Assembly: GCF_022259695.1 (NCBI RefSeq)
Contig: NZ_CP092099.1
Span: 2,278,471 to 2,342,470 of the forward strand
DNA length: 64,000 bases
Direction of reading: 5' to 3'
Source: Flaviramulus sp. BrNp1-15
Lineage (GTDB): Bacteria; Bacteroidota; Bacteroidia; Flavobacteriales; Flavobacteriaceae
Shown: positions 19,091 through 28,280 of the stretch, in pieces
Position numbering within the stretch: the stretch's first letter is position 1
How the letters are laid out: each line of letters starts with the position of its first letter
Position numbers and translations under genes: made by a program
Notes under the pieces: model-generated
Databases searched by the model: none
What the model saw: only the letters and a program-made list of their open reading frames with translations
What the model was told of the DNA's origin: nothing

Positions 19091-19675
19091 ATGAGTACTG
19101 GTAGAGATAAGGTTAATAAATTAAAAGGAATAATTAAAGCATTAGTTATTAGTAATAGTATAATTCCAAAATTTATAAATAGAAGATTATTTTATTTATT
19201 TAGAAATACATCTGGAAATATTGGTTTGTTAATAAGATATGTTATTTTTAAAAACTTATCAAAATCATGTGGAGACAATGTGTCAATTCATCCAGGGGTG
19301 TTTTTGAAAGGATTGTCCAGAATATCAATTGGTAATAATGTTAGTATTCATTCTATGTGTTATATAGATGGTACAGGTGGTCTTAAAATTGGAAATGATG
19401 TTTCTATAGCCCATGCGAGTACAATAATGACTACAAGCCATACTTACCAAGATATTAGTATTCCAATAAAATATAATAAAGCCACTCAAGCCCCTGTAAC
19501 AATTGAAAATGATGTTTGGATTGGTTGTGGATGCAGGATTTTATCGGGAGTTATAATTAATAGTAGATCAATAATAGCCGCAGGTGCTGTAGTAAATAAA
19601 AATGTTGAACCTAATACTATTTCTGGTGGAGTTCCTGCTAAAATTTTAAAAAGTATAAATACAAAAACCAGCTAA
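19091..19675 (+). CDS. Left-handed beta-helix O-acetyltransferase (WcaF/Maa-like)
   Basis: 194 residues. Hexapeptide repeats run from about residue 60 (SRISIGNNVSIHSMCYIDG, LKIGNDVSIAHASTIMT) to the end (TIENDVWIGCGCRILSGV, then SIIAAGAVVNKN and ISGGVPAKIL). TTSHTYQD supplies the catalytic His of the sugar O-acetyltransferase group. It lacks the PglD Rossmann domain. It closes the plus-strand operon: its stop codon sits in the loop of the terminator hairpin that follows. It is likely a second O-acetyltransferase for the same polymer. Confidence 0.88.
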   Translation: MSTGRDKVNKLKGIIKALVISNSIIPKFINRRLFYLFRNTSGNIGLLIRYVIFKNLSKSCGDNVSIHPGVFLKGLSRISIGNNVSIHSMCYIDGTGGLKIGNDVSIAHASTIMTTSHTYQDISIPIKYNKATQAPVTIENDVWIGCGCRILSGVIINSRSIIAAGAVVNKNVEPNTISGGVPAKILKSINTKTS

Positions 19676-19697
19676 ATTGCTGGTTTTTGTATTTATA
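19654..19697. terminator. Bidirectional intrinsic terminator with 19-bp perfect stem
   Basis: Arms 19654-19672 and 19679-19697 are perfect reverse complements around the six-base loop TAAATT. A-runs and T-runs lie inside the stem, so it can stop both the plus-strand operon and the convergent beta-helix gene. The stop codon of the acetyltransferase lies in the loop. Confidence 0.9.
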
Positions 19698-19713
19698 ACA
19701 TATATTAATATCA

Positions 19714-21690
19714 TTAATTACATTGATTACTTTCTACAACTATTGTATCTAAATCGTTAGTATCTGTAACTACAACGCACTCTGGATAATTTGGAGTGTT
19801 ATTAACTACATTATCTTTAATTACAAAATTAGAGTTAACTTGTCTCAAATATATACTTGGAGAATAGTTTGAATTATTAACATTATTCGCAGACAATTCA
19901 ACTGTGTTACAATTAAAGAACTGCATTTGATTATTAAAAGTATTATTTACAATATCCATTCCTTTTGAATCTGTGATGTATGCTTGCGAACCCCCTGTGA
20001 ATGAATTGTTTGATAAAGTTATTTTATTATTTTCCAAACCATCTTGATTATTCAATCCTAAAAACCTAACAGCAAACCTATCAGCATTTATTGTATTATT
20101 TTCAAAGGAGCAATTATCTATAGAACCGCTAGCCATCAAACCATCTGAATCAGTTCTATTTTGAATATCAATAACGTTATCATAGATTCGACTATCATAA
20201 GCAGATCCAATTACAATACCTCTTTTACAATCAATAATAGTATTGTCATAAACTTCCATATCATAATTACTAACTGTAATTCCCGTACTAAAACCTGTTA
20301 TCTTATTACCATAAACTTTACTTCCATAAACTTGGTTACCACGATCTGCCCTACCAGTATTAATTCCACCTCCATTTTCAATTGATGTCTCTGATTTTGC
20401 AACAATCTCATTATTCCTAATGATACAATTTTCTGCACTTGCTAAGGATATAGGGTTCTCAACATAGTTACCTTCAAAAGTTACAAAGTCTCCAATAGCT
20501 ACAAGAAATCCGCCTTTTCTACTTCCTTGTTCTCTACAGTTTCTTATTATTATATTTTCAGCTTTTTCATTTGGTTCTAAAGCCTCAACATCTAACCCCC
20601 AACTTGGTGGTGTACCTTGTGATTTTGCAGTATGAATTCCAGCATCTATAAAATCACTATCTTCAATAATAACTCCATCACATGCTGTTATGGATACATT
20701 ATTTCTTCTGTTTCTTATAAATTTACAACCAATAGCCAGAAGATTTCTGGTTGGTGCATAATCTGGATTAACCGCATGTCCTTCACCTTGAATATCAAGA
20801 CCATCTCCTGTACCATCCATCATTACTATATTTCTTAAAACCACATCTGTTCCCCCTCTTACAGTTAACATATGTCCCCATTCATGAGATCCGCCACTTG
20901 AATAATCATGCTCGTCTCTATCTCCATGTAAGGTTCCTCCTTCTATTGTAATATTTGATTCCTTATAAACTGATAAAAGCGTATAATAAGGATAATCATT
21001 AGGTTGAACTCTTAAATGAGTATTATCTGTCATTATTAGATTAAAGTTAGAAGGTATCATTATAGCTTGCTGTACTGGCATAGCATTACCAGGATCTCCA
21101 TTCACTTTAAAATACGCATCTAATTCATCAATTTTAAATGTAGTAACTCCTAAGGTTTTTGTCTCATTAAGAAGAGATTTTAAAATGAGTTTGTTTTCCA
21201 TAGCAATCTCATCAGATACAACTCCTTCTACAATATCCCATCTACTTGGAATAAAATCAAAAGTAGTATCCTTTAAAATTGGGTTTGATCCTCCTAAGGT
21301 TAAAGTTGAATTTAAAAGCTCTCCACTTATAACAGAACCTTCAGAAAAATTAAGTGTTCCATTAATAATATCTCCTCCTTCATAAACAATAGTTACATTG
21401 GCTGGCAAAGTAATAGTTTGCCCTCCTAAATCCATAATACAGTTTATAATAACTGTAGAATTTGCTTGGACATTATCTAATGTAAAATCACATGGTAAAT
21501 TAGGGTCTACTTCAGAGTTCTCATCAGAATCCTCATTTGATTCATCTTCTTCATCAGTAGTTTCATCTGTTTCTTCGTTTATCACCTCTTCTTCACTAAC
21601 AGGTTCAACAAATAATTCTTCTTGATTACAAGACATCAAAGACATCATTAATAATAAAGTGAATAGCATAGTTTTAAAAATCGTTTTCAT
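19714..21690 (-). CDS. Secreted right-handed parallel beta-helix lipoprotein
   Basis: From the ATG at 21690 the protein has 658 residues. The frame extends upstream to an ATG at 21711 and a TTG at 21726, but the 21690 start gives an ideal lipoprotein signal (FTLLLMMSLMSC, Cys21). A roughly 45-residue acidic linker rich in Glu, Asp and Ser follows, then a right-handed beta-helix with many short repeats such as NNTINADRF, NSFTGGSQAY and NKITGFSTGI. Such folds occur in polysaccharide lyases, C5-epimerases and glycan-binding surface proteins. No catalytic set is recognisable by eye. It is convergent with the polysaccharide operon at a shared terminator, so it may act on that polymer. Confidence 0.75.
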   Translation of the reverse strand: MKTIFKTMLFTLLLMMSLMSCNQEELFVEPVSEEEVINEETDETTDEEDESNEDSDENSEVDPNLPCDFTLDNVQANSTVIINCIMDLGGQTITLPANVTIVYEGGDIINGTLNFSEGSVISGELLNSTLTLGGSNPILKDTTFDFIPSRWDIVEGVVSDEIAMENKLILKSLLNETKTLGVTTFKIDELDAYFKVNGDPGNAMPVQQAIMIPSNFNLIMTDNTHLRVQPNDYPYYTLLSVYKESNITIEGGTLHGDRDEHDYSSGGSHEWGHMLTVRGGTDVVLRNIVMMDGTGDGLDIQGEGHAVNPDYAPTRNLLAIGCKFIRNRRNNVSITACDGVIIEDSDFIDAGIHTAKSQGTPPSWGLDVEALEPNEKAENIIIRNCREQGSRKGGFLVAIGDFVTFEGNYVENPISLASAENCIIRNNEIVAKSETSIENGGGINTGRADRGNQVYGSKVYGNKITGFSTGITVSNYDMEVYDNTIIDCKRGIVIGSAYDSRIYDNVIDIQNRTDSDGLMASGSIDNCSFENNTINADRFAVRFLGLNNQDGLENNKITLSNNSFTGGSQAYITDSKGMDIVNNTFNNQMQFFNCNTVELSANNVNNSNYSPSIYLRQVNSNFVIKDNVVNNTPNYPECVVVTDTNDLDTIVVESNQCN

Positions 21691-21726
21691 AGTTCTCATT
21701 GTTTGGGGCATTTTATAATATTTCAA

Positions 21727-22263
21727 TAGTAAAAATTATTTTTCAAGTAATCGTTTAAGTGATAGTTAATTTCGATAAAATACAGTTTATATTAAATTCA
21801 TTATCGATAAAATACATTTTTAAACGATTAAATGTTTTTTAGGTTACAATTACTATATACGCTTAAAATCTAATATTGGATTTTAAATTGTGAAAAAAAT
21901 TAAGATTCAAAAATATAATCTAATGAATAAACAATTAACAATTGTTAATAAGATTTAATAACTATTTATAATAACGCTCTTAATTTCAATAGTTTATAAA
22001 CTTAATACGATATAACCAGATTCGCTTTATAACTTTATTAATAGTTGGTTAAGCATAAATTAAAATTTAATAATGTGTATTTTTATAAGAGAATACGAAA
22101 TAATAGCTCCAATTTTTAATACCCTGTTAATAAGCTTGTTAACAAATACGATTTACTGTTAATCTAAAAACCTAGTATTAGATAGATAAAATAAAATGAT
22201 AGCTATTAACATTTATATATTTGTCAATTAAAATTTGAAGACTTTAAATAAGACCCCAAAAAC
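21727..22263. other. Divergent intergenic region with repeated TCGATAAAAT motif
   Basis: About 540 AT-rich bases without a believable ORF. TCGATAAAAT occurs at 21772-21781 and 21804-21813, close upstream of the beta-helix gene. AATCGTTTAA near 21748 and TTAAACGATT near 21820 form an inverted pair around them. A near-palindrome GTTAATAAGCTTGTTAAC lies around 22125-22142. These could be regulator sites, but nothing in the sequence identifies the regulator. Confidence 0.4.
22216..22223 (+). promoter_or_regulatory. Possible -7 box (TATATTTG) upstream of glycosyltransferase
   Basis: TATATTTG matches the Bacteroidota -7 consensus TAnnTTTG and lies 41 bases before the start at 22264. No clear -33 TTG was found at the expected distance, so the call is weak. 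Confidence 0.35.
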
Positions 22264-23415
22264 ATGAAAAAAAAATTAATACGAGTTACAACTGTTCCTG
22301 CTTCTATGGGAGGTTTGTTAAAAGGACAATTGAAATTTATGTCAAATAACTATGAGGTTATTGGTGTGTCTTCTAAAAATAATAAACAATTAGAATTAGT
22401 TTCAAAATCCGAAGAGATTCCTACTGTTGCTATTGAAATGACAAGGCAAATTACACCATTAAAGGATTTAACTGCTGTTTGGAAACTTTATAAGTTATTC
22501 AAAAAAGAAAAGCCTTTTATTGTACATTCTCATACTCCTAAAGCTGGAACAGTATCAATGATTGCTTCTAGATTAGCAGGAGTTCCACATAGACTTCATA
22601 CTATAGCTGGTTTACCGCTTGTTGAAACTGTTGGTTTAAAGCGCATAATATTAAATATGGTTGAAAAAATTACTTACGGTTGTGCTACCAGAATATATCC
22701 AAATTCATATGGGTTAATGGATATAATATTAGAAAATAATTTTACTAAAAAAGATAAACTAAAGGTTATAGCAAACGGAAGTTCCAACGGAATAGATACA
22801 TTACATTTTAATCCGGAACTTTATACCAAAGAAGACAAAAGCGAGTTAAGAAAAAGTTTGAATATTGAAAAGAATGACTATGTATATATATTCGTAGGTA
22901 GATTAGTTTCAGATAAAGGTATTAACGAATTAATTGCTGCTTTCAATTCTCTTTCTAAAAATAATAGTTCTATAAAACTACTTTTAGTTGGCAACTATGA
23001 GACAGAACTTGATCCATTATTACCAGAAACATTAAAAATAATTTCTACTAATACTAACATAATAAGTACAGGTTTTGTGAAAGATGTTCGTCCATACTTT
23101 GCGATCTCAAACGCACTTGCTTTCCCTAGTTACAGAGAAGGGTTTCCTAATGTAGTTATGCAAGCAGGAGCAATGAAATTACCCAGTATAGTAACAAATA
23201 TAAATGGTTGTAATGAAATTATTATAAATCAGGAAACAGGAATAATAATTCCAGTTAAAAACGAACAAGCATTATATGATGCCATGCTTTTCTTGTATAG
23301 AAAACAAGAAGAAGTTAAAAATATGGGGGCAAAATCTAGAGAACGTATAGTATCTAAATACGAACGTAAAAATTTATGGCTTGCTTTACTTGAAGAATAT
23401 AAGAGTCTTGACTAA
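22264..23415 (+). CDS. Glycosyltransferase family 4 (PglA-like)
   Basis: 383 residues. The N-terminal domain contains IVHSHTPKAGTVSMIASRLA followed by GVPHRLHTIAGLPL, a block typical of PglA/CapM-type enzymes that add the second sugar to undecaprenyl-linked bacillosamine or QuiNAc. The C-terminal domain has YIFVGRLVSDKGINELIAAF and AFPSYREGFPNVVMQAGAM. It stands alone after a long upstream region, so it probably has its own promoter. With the PglC-like transferase at 29311 and the PglE/PglF-like pair at 1991-5057 it would form the start of a bacillosamine-type glycan. Substrate assignment is inference. Confidence 0.85.
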   Translation: MKKKLIRVTTVPASMGGLLKGQLKFMSNNYEVIGVSSKNNKQLELVSKSEEIPTVAIEMTRQITPLKDLTAVWKLYKLFKKEKPFIVHSHTPKAGTVSMIASRLAGVPHRLHTIAGLPLVETVGLKRIILNMVEKITYGCATRIYPNSYGLMDIILENNFTKKDKLKVIANGSSNGIDTLHFNPELYTKEDKSELRKSLNIEKNDYVYIFVGRLVSDKGINELIAAFNSLSKNNSSIKLLLVGNYETELDPLLPETLKIISTNTNIISTGFVKDVRPYFAISNALAFPSYREGFPNVVMQAGAMKLPSIVTNINGCNEIIINQETGIIIPVKNEQALYDAMLFLYRKQEEVKNMGAKSRERIVSKYERKNLWLALLEEYKSLD

Positions 23416-23572
23416 TAAAACATAACTGTTTTATATTTAGCATTTTAACACTTTATACATGTTTTTTTCTATTTAAAGAAAATAATTACCTATTGTAGAT
23501 AATAATAGATTTATTTTACTAATGTCTTTATATTTATTAGTAGTTTGTTATAAGATAAATATTAAAGAAATC

Positions 23573-24877
23573 ATGAGGCTTTTAGAAAAAATTAGATTTA
23601 CAATGTTTTGGTTTGTCGATTTTTTAAAAGGATCAAAACTAAAAAAGCACTATAAAGACATAACCTTTATTCTAGAAAACTATAATTTAAACTCATCTAA
23701 ACAAAGAAGAGAAGCTCATTTAAATAGTATAATTAAGCACGCAATAAAAACAACTGAATTTTATAAAAAATATACTTTTAATGAATCTCTTGAAACTTTA
23801 CCTGTTATTGATAAAAACATACTTAGAGAGAAACATCTTGAATTTCTATCTAATACAATGACCAAAAAGAAGTTTTATTCAACTATAACTACAGGTTCAA
23901 CAGGTACACCATTAGAAATATTTCTTGATAAAAATAAAAGAAGAAGAAACACTGCCGATGTAATTTACTTTTCTCAATTAGCTAATTTTAAAATAGGTTT
24001 TAGGTTATTTTATTTAAGAAAATGGAGTGTGGATTTAAAAAAATCTTTTTTTCTTTCTTGGATTCAAAATGTAAAAGCCTTAGAAGTCCTAAATCTTAAT
24101 GATGAAAATATAGATAAAATTATTAATAATATTAAAAATGATTCCTCTACTAAAGGGTTTATTGGGTATGCATCGGCCTATGATGTAATTTGCAAATATT
24201 TAGATAGAATAAAATTTAAACCAATAAACTCTAATATAAAATCAATTATTGCTGTATCAGAAGGACTAAATATCAATACAAAAAAATCCTTGGAATATTA
24301 TTTTCAAGCCCCTGTTGTATCTCGTTATTCTAATATGGAAAATGGAATTATTGCTCAACAAACACCTCAGTCTAAAAATAATTTTATAATAAATTGGGCT
24401 AGTTATTATATAGAAATATTAGATATTGATAAAGATATACTTGCTAAACCTGGAGAACCTGGAAGAATTGTGGTAACAGATTTATTTAATTATTACATGC
24501 CAATAATTAGATATGATACAGGTGACATAGGGACAATTGATTACAGTGTTCAACCACCTATTTTTACAAAAATTGAAGGTAGAAAAACTGATGTCTTATA
24601 CAATACAAATGGTATAGTTGTTCCTTCTATGATTATAGCCAGTATAGATAGGTATGATGGTATTATTCAAGGCCAATTAATTCAAGAAAGCAAGTACGAA
24701 TACACTTTAAAACTAAATGTTTCTGAATTATTTAATAAAGAACTTGAAATTATTAACGAGTTCAAAGGTTATTTGGGAATTAATGCTAAAATAAAAGTTG
24801 TTTACGTTAATGAAATTCCACTTCTTGACTCTGGAAAAAGAAGATCAACAGTAAATAATTATATTAAGCAAGCTTAA
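23573..24877 (+). CDS. CapK/PaaK-like adenylate-forming enzyme (copy 1)
   Basis: 434 residues from the ATG at 23573. The frame is open 17 codons further up, but the paralogue at 32138-33454 aligns from this Met onward (VDFLKGSKLKKHYKDI against VDFLKGSPIRKHYNDI), so the internal start is preferred. TTGSTGTPLEIF is the nucleotide-binding P-loop of the AMP-forming acyl-CoA ligase superfamily. MPIIRYDTGDIG and EGRKTDVLY complete the phenylacetate-CoA-ligase-like core. Capsule-cluster members (CapK) are often annotated as coenzyme F390 synthetase-like; their substrates are unknown. It may activate a carboxylic acid for attachment to the polysaccharide. Confidence 0.85.
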   Translation: MRLLEKIRFTMFWFVDFLKGSKLKKHYKDITFILENYNLNSSKQRREAHLNSIIKHAIKTTEFYKKYTFNESLETLPVIDKNILREKHLEFLSNTMTKKKFYSTITTGSTGTPLEIFLDKNKRRRNTADVIYFSQLANFKIGFRLFYLRKWSVDLKKSFFLSWIQNVKALEVLNLNDENIDKIINNIKNDSSTKGFIGYASAYDVICKYLDRIKFKPINSNIKSIIAVSEGLNINTKKSLEYYFQAPVVSRYSNMENGIIAQQTPQSKNNFIINWASYYIEILDIDKDILAKPGEPGRIVVTDLFNYYMPIIRYDTGDIGTIDYSVQPPIFTKIEGRKTDVLYNTNGIVVPSMIIASIDRYDGIIQGQLIQESKYEYTLKLNVSELFNKELEIINEFKGYLGINAKIKVVYVNEIPLLDSGKRRSTVNNYIKQA

Positions 24878-24937
24878 ATTAATTTTATAAGTATATAAAA
24901 AACTCTAACAACCTCTCAAGGGATTAAACTTAATCAA

Positions 24938-25669
24938 ATGAATATACGATTATATAATTTTAAAAATGTAAGGGCTAATGAAAAACCTGAATGGGTTTTT
25001 TCAGCAATCAATTCATTCAAAAATACCATGCTTGATAAAAAAATACCTTTTCCTTGTCATTTTGCAAAATTAGGGCTAGAAAAATCAACTTTTCGGTTTA
25101 CATATATTAAAAAAGAAGAGTTATATAAACCAGAAGAGTTTAGAATATCATTAATTGAATACTTAAACACATATAAAACTATTGATTGGCCTTCTGTTCT
25201 TGTAGTTTTTATAAATACCAATAGTGAAAACAATTTAGAAAATCATGAAGAAATTTTTTGGAATATTCTTCAATATTTAATGGATTCTGATGATGAAAGT
25301 CGCCCTATAGAAATTCCTGAAAATCCAGAAAGTTTTAAATGGCAATTTTGTTTTAATGGAATTCCTCTTTTCATAAGTGGGCATAGTAATGCTTATAAGA
25401 AAAGAAAAAGTAGGCATTCTGCATCAGACATGATGTTGGTTATACAAACCACAGAAACATTAAAACCTGTAGCAGGTACTTCTAAAAAGTCTGGCTATAT
25501 CAGAAAAATTATAAGAGAAAGAGTTTCAAAATATGACGACATTGAGGTTTCAAATCTTTTAGGGTCTTACCCAAATGTTAATTCGCATGAATGGAAACAA
25601 TTTTGGTTACCTGATACAAATATTGATAAAAAGAAATGTCCGTTAAGGTTTAAACAAGCTAATTCTTAA
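24938..25669 (+). CDS. YqcI/YcgG family protein
   Basis: 243 residues. It shows the family pattern: an N-terminal FPCHFAKLGLEKSTFRFTYI, a central TIDWPSVLVVF, and FKWQFCFNGIPLFISGH, followed by a basic KKRKSRHSASDMM stretch. YqcI/YcgG proteins have no established biochemical role. It lies 60 bases after the CapK-like gene and 55 bases before a sugar-transfer-associated ATP-grasp gene, all on the same strand. The three may form a small accessory unit of the polysaccharide locus. I cannot assign a function. Confidence 0.8.
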   Translation: MNIRLYNFKNVRANEKPEWVFSAINSFKNTMLDKKIPFPCHFAKLGLEKSTFRFTYIKKEELYKPEEFRISLIEYLNTYKTIDWPSVLVVFINTNSENNLENHEEIFWNILQYLMDSDDESRPIEIPENPESFKWQFCFNGIPLFISGHSNAYKKRKSRHSASDMMLVIQTTETLKPVAGTSKKSGYIRKIIRERVSKYDDIEVSNLLGSYPNVNSHEWKQFWLPDTNIDKKKCPLRFKQANS

Positions 25670-25724
25670 TTTGGTTTAGTAAAAACTCTATGCTAAATCT
25701 TAAAAAAAGCAATAAACATATTAT

Positions 25725-26765
25725 ATGATTTCTAGAATTAAGCATTTAAAAGTCTTTCTAAATGATCCAAATAAAAAAGGTTTTTTAAGAATGATAAAGG
25801 AAATATTCATTTTTACATTGATAAAAAAAGAGCTTCCTACAGATTACTTTAGAAAATTTCTATATAGAAAAGATATAGTTGACTACAAAAATTATTTAAG
25901 TTTAAAACAATATTATTCAATTATTAACTCACCATATATTACAAATAAAAATGTAGAAGATATTATGCACAATAAGTTAAGTTTTGCTTTTTATTGTGAA
26001 AAAAAAAGGTTGTTAGTCCCATTATTAGCATCTTACAATTTTAAAAACACTTTTTATTTTAACAAAAATATTATAAAAATTAAAAACAATAAAGAACTTG
26101 TTAACTTTTACAAAAATGTATTTAATTACTATGATAAGGAAAAACTTTTTTTAAAGCCTATAAATGGTGGAGGTGGATATGGTTGTATTTTAATTGAAAA
26201 AGATAGAATAGAAGAACATATCACCTTAAATGCAAAAACCTTATTAAATAACAATTATATCCATCAAGAAGTGATTTCCCAACATTCAGATATTAATAAA
26301 ATGTATTCTAAATCTGTAAATACATTGAGAATAGACACCTACTTGGATAAAAATGAAAATATACATGTAATATCTTCAGCTATGCGTTTTGGAATTGGAG
26401 ACAATATTACCGATAATGCTGGTAGTGGTGGTTTTTATGTTTCTGTAGACAGCAGCTGTGGACGTCTAAAAGGAAAAGGTATACAAGATCTTACAAAAGG
26501 TGGGAATGAATTTTTAAATCACCCAAATACACATACTAAAATAGATGACTTTAAAATACCCTTTTATAACGAAGCCTTAGATTTAGCAAAAAAATCAGCT
26601 GAATACTTTCCTACACGACTTATAGGCTGGGATATCGCTATAAGTGAAACTGCACCAATTATTATTGAAGGAAACCCTAAACCTTCATTACATTTAACAG
26701 GAACAGCATTTGGTGGCTATTTAAAACATCCATTAATACAAGAGATTTTAAAAGAAATTAAATAA
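25725..26765 (+). CDS. Sugar-transfer-associated ATP-grasp enzyme
   Basis: 346 residues. ATP-grasp features are visible: LFLKPINGGGGYGCILI (nucleotide-binding loop), YIHQEVISQHSDINK, a central SVNTLRIDTYLD, and the metal-binding end GWDIAISETAPIIIEGNPKP. This matches the ATP-grasp group repeatedly found in capsule clusters and related to alpha-L-glutamate ligases. Such enzymes form amide bonds between a carboxylate and an amine, so it might attach an amino acid to a sugar acid such as the predicted HexNAc uronic acid. That role is inferred from family and neighbours. The gene has no close downstream partner for about 200 bases. Confidence 0.82.
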   Translation: MISRIKHLKVFLNDPNKKGFLRMIKEIFIFTLIKKELPTDYFRKFLYRKDIVDYKNYLSLKQYYSIINSPYITNKNVEDIMHNKLSFAFYCEKKRLLVPLLASYNFKNTFYFNKNIIKIKNNKELVNFYKNVFNYYDKEKLFLKPINGGGGYGCILIEKDRIEEHITLNAKTLLNNNYIHQEVISQHSDINKMYSKSVNTLRIDTYLDKNENIHVISSAMRFGIGDNITDNAGSGGFYVSVDSSCGRLKGKGIQDLTKGGNEFLNHPNTHTKIDDFKIPFYNEALDLAKKSAEYFPTRLIGWDIAISETAPIIIEGNPKPSLHLTGTAFGGYLKHPLIQEILKEIK

Positions 26766-26971
26766 TGAAAAAATTATTAAAGAGCTAAATACATTTATGA
26801 AATGATATGAAAACAGATATATATTATAAATTAAAATCCTATATTTTTTCTTAAAAAACTTAAGTTTAAAGTTAACATTTATATTTAGTTTATTTTACTA
26901 AATAATTAACAAACAAAGCTTTATGTGTTAAAAAACATCATATATTTAACTGCTTTATATAAACAATAACC

Positions 26972-27649
26972 ATGAAAAAAATAAATAAAGACAGATACTT
27001 CTTTACAAGTCTTGCAATATGGTTTTCTATAATTACTCTTTTAGGTTTTTCATCTACATTCTATATTCCAGATTCTAATAGAAATTTAGATTTTTACCTA
27101 AAATTTCATGGGTTCATTTTTTCTTGCTGGATACTTTTTTATTTAATTCAAAATATTTTAATCAGTATAAAAAAAACCAGTTTACATATGAAACTAGGTT
27201 TTTTTGGATTGGGTTTGTCTTTAATTATATTTTTTAGTGGTGTATATACAAGTTTTATGCAAGCTTCAGTAAGTGTTAGCGTAATTGGAGATAATTTAGC
27301 TTATATATGTACTTATTTAATATTTGTTCTATTAGGAATTAAAAACAGAAAAAAGTTATTAAAACATAAAAGGTATATGGTTTTTGCAACAACCATTCTA
27401 ACCAGTGCTGCAGTAGCAAGAATTAATATTTTTGGAATATCTGGCAGGCATGTGATTGTATATTATTTTTTAATGTTTCTACCAATTATGCTTCTATTTA
27501 CTTATGATTTTTTAATTAAAAAGAAAATTTACAGAGTAAATATTTTTAACACCATATTCATATTTATTATGCTTTACACAACAAATTTGATATGGGAGAT
27601 GCAAATTTGGTCAAGTATAGTTCAAAAGATTGTAGAAATTCTTAAATAA
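26972..27649 (+). CDS. Uncharacterised membrane protein with six predicted helices
   Basis: 225 residues, about six hydrophobic helices and little soluble part. A conserved-looking loop is FLKFHGFIFSCWILFYLIQN, then KTSLHMKLGFFGLGLS, an arrangement with paired His residues seen in small haem- or quinone-associated membrane proteins and in DUF2306-like proteins. I do not recognise it with confidence. It is preceded by about 200 AT-rich bases with no gene and followed 43 bases later by a CPBP-like gene. A link to polysaccharide production is not evident. Confidence 0.65.
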   Translation: MKKINKDRYFFTSLAIWFSIITLLGFSSTFYIPDSNRNLDFYLKFHGFIFSCWILFYLIQNILISIKKTSLHMKLGFFGLGLSLIIFFSGVYTSFMQASVSVSVIGDNLAYICTYLIFVLLGIKNRKKLLKHKRYMVFATTILTSAAVARINIFGISGRHVIVYYFLMFLPIMLLFTYDFLIKKKIYRVNIFNTIFIFIMLYTTNLIWEMQIWSSIVQKIVEILK

Positions 27650-27692
27650 TTTACTTACAAAAGTAACTCAGAATATTATTATTTATTAAGAA

Positions 27693-28280
27693 ATGAACAA
27701 AGCTTTTCGTTTATTAAAAAAAATATTTTTATATATAAAAAAACCTCACTACGAAAGAGCTGTCGCTATACCTAACATTTATAAAATAAGACTATTTACC
27801 CTTATATTTACTACATATTTTATTGTTAATTTATTAGTGATTTTTATAATAGAAAATTTAAATAACAATGTGAATATTTTTTATTTATCAGACAATTACA
27901 AAATTGAAGCATTTAAACACTTTTCTAAAAGAGCTAATTTAATTTTGCTTTTAATCTTATTACCAATTACTGAAGAACTATTTTTTAGAGGACCAATAAG
28001 TTTATTTAAAAAAAACAAAAATAATTTTAAGAATGTATTTCATTTGTCTGCAATTTCATACGGGTTTGCCTACGCTATTTTCTATCAACTAACTACAAAT
28101 ATAATAGTGTTTTCTGTTGTTCTTATTATGCTTTCTAAAACAATATATGGATTATTTCTTGGATTAATTCGGGTACGTTTTGGAATTAAATATTCAATTA
28201 TATCTAATATTATTTATAGTATACTTTTTTATTTAACTTATCATTATATATTATTATTATTTTTTACAAACTACATATAA
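27693..28280 (+). CDS. CPBP-like intramembrane protease homologue, active site incomplete
   Basis: 195 residues, about five membrane helices. ITEELFFRGPIS holds the EExxxR motif of CPBP (CAAX-like) intramembrane glutamyl proteases. The second and third motifs normally contribute histidines (FxxxH and HxxxN). In this protein the matching helices read SYGFAYAIFY and YSIISNIIYS and lack both His residues. It may therefore be a non-catalytic homologue or have lost activity. Its 3' end overlaps the convergent methyltransferase gene by 24 bases. Family membership is moderately sure; loss of function is inference. Confidence 0.7.
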   Translation: MNKAFRLLKKIFLYIKKPHYERAVAIPNIYKIRLFTLIFTTYFIVNLLVIFIIENLNNNVNIFYLSDNYKIEAFKHFSKRANLILLLILLPITEELFFRGPISLFKKNKNNFKNVFHLSAISYGFAYAIFYQLTTNIIVFSVVLIMLSKTIYGLFLGLIRVRFGIKYSIISNIIYSILFYLTYHYILLLFFTNYI

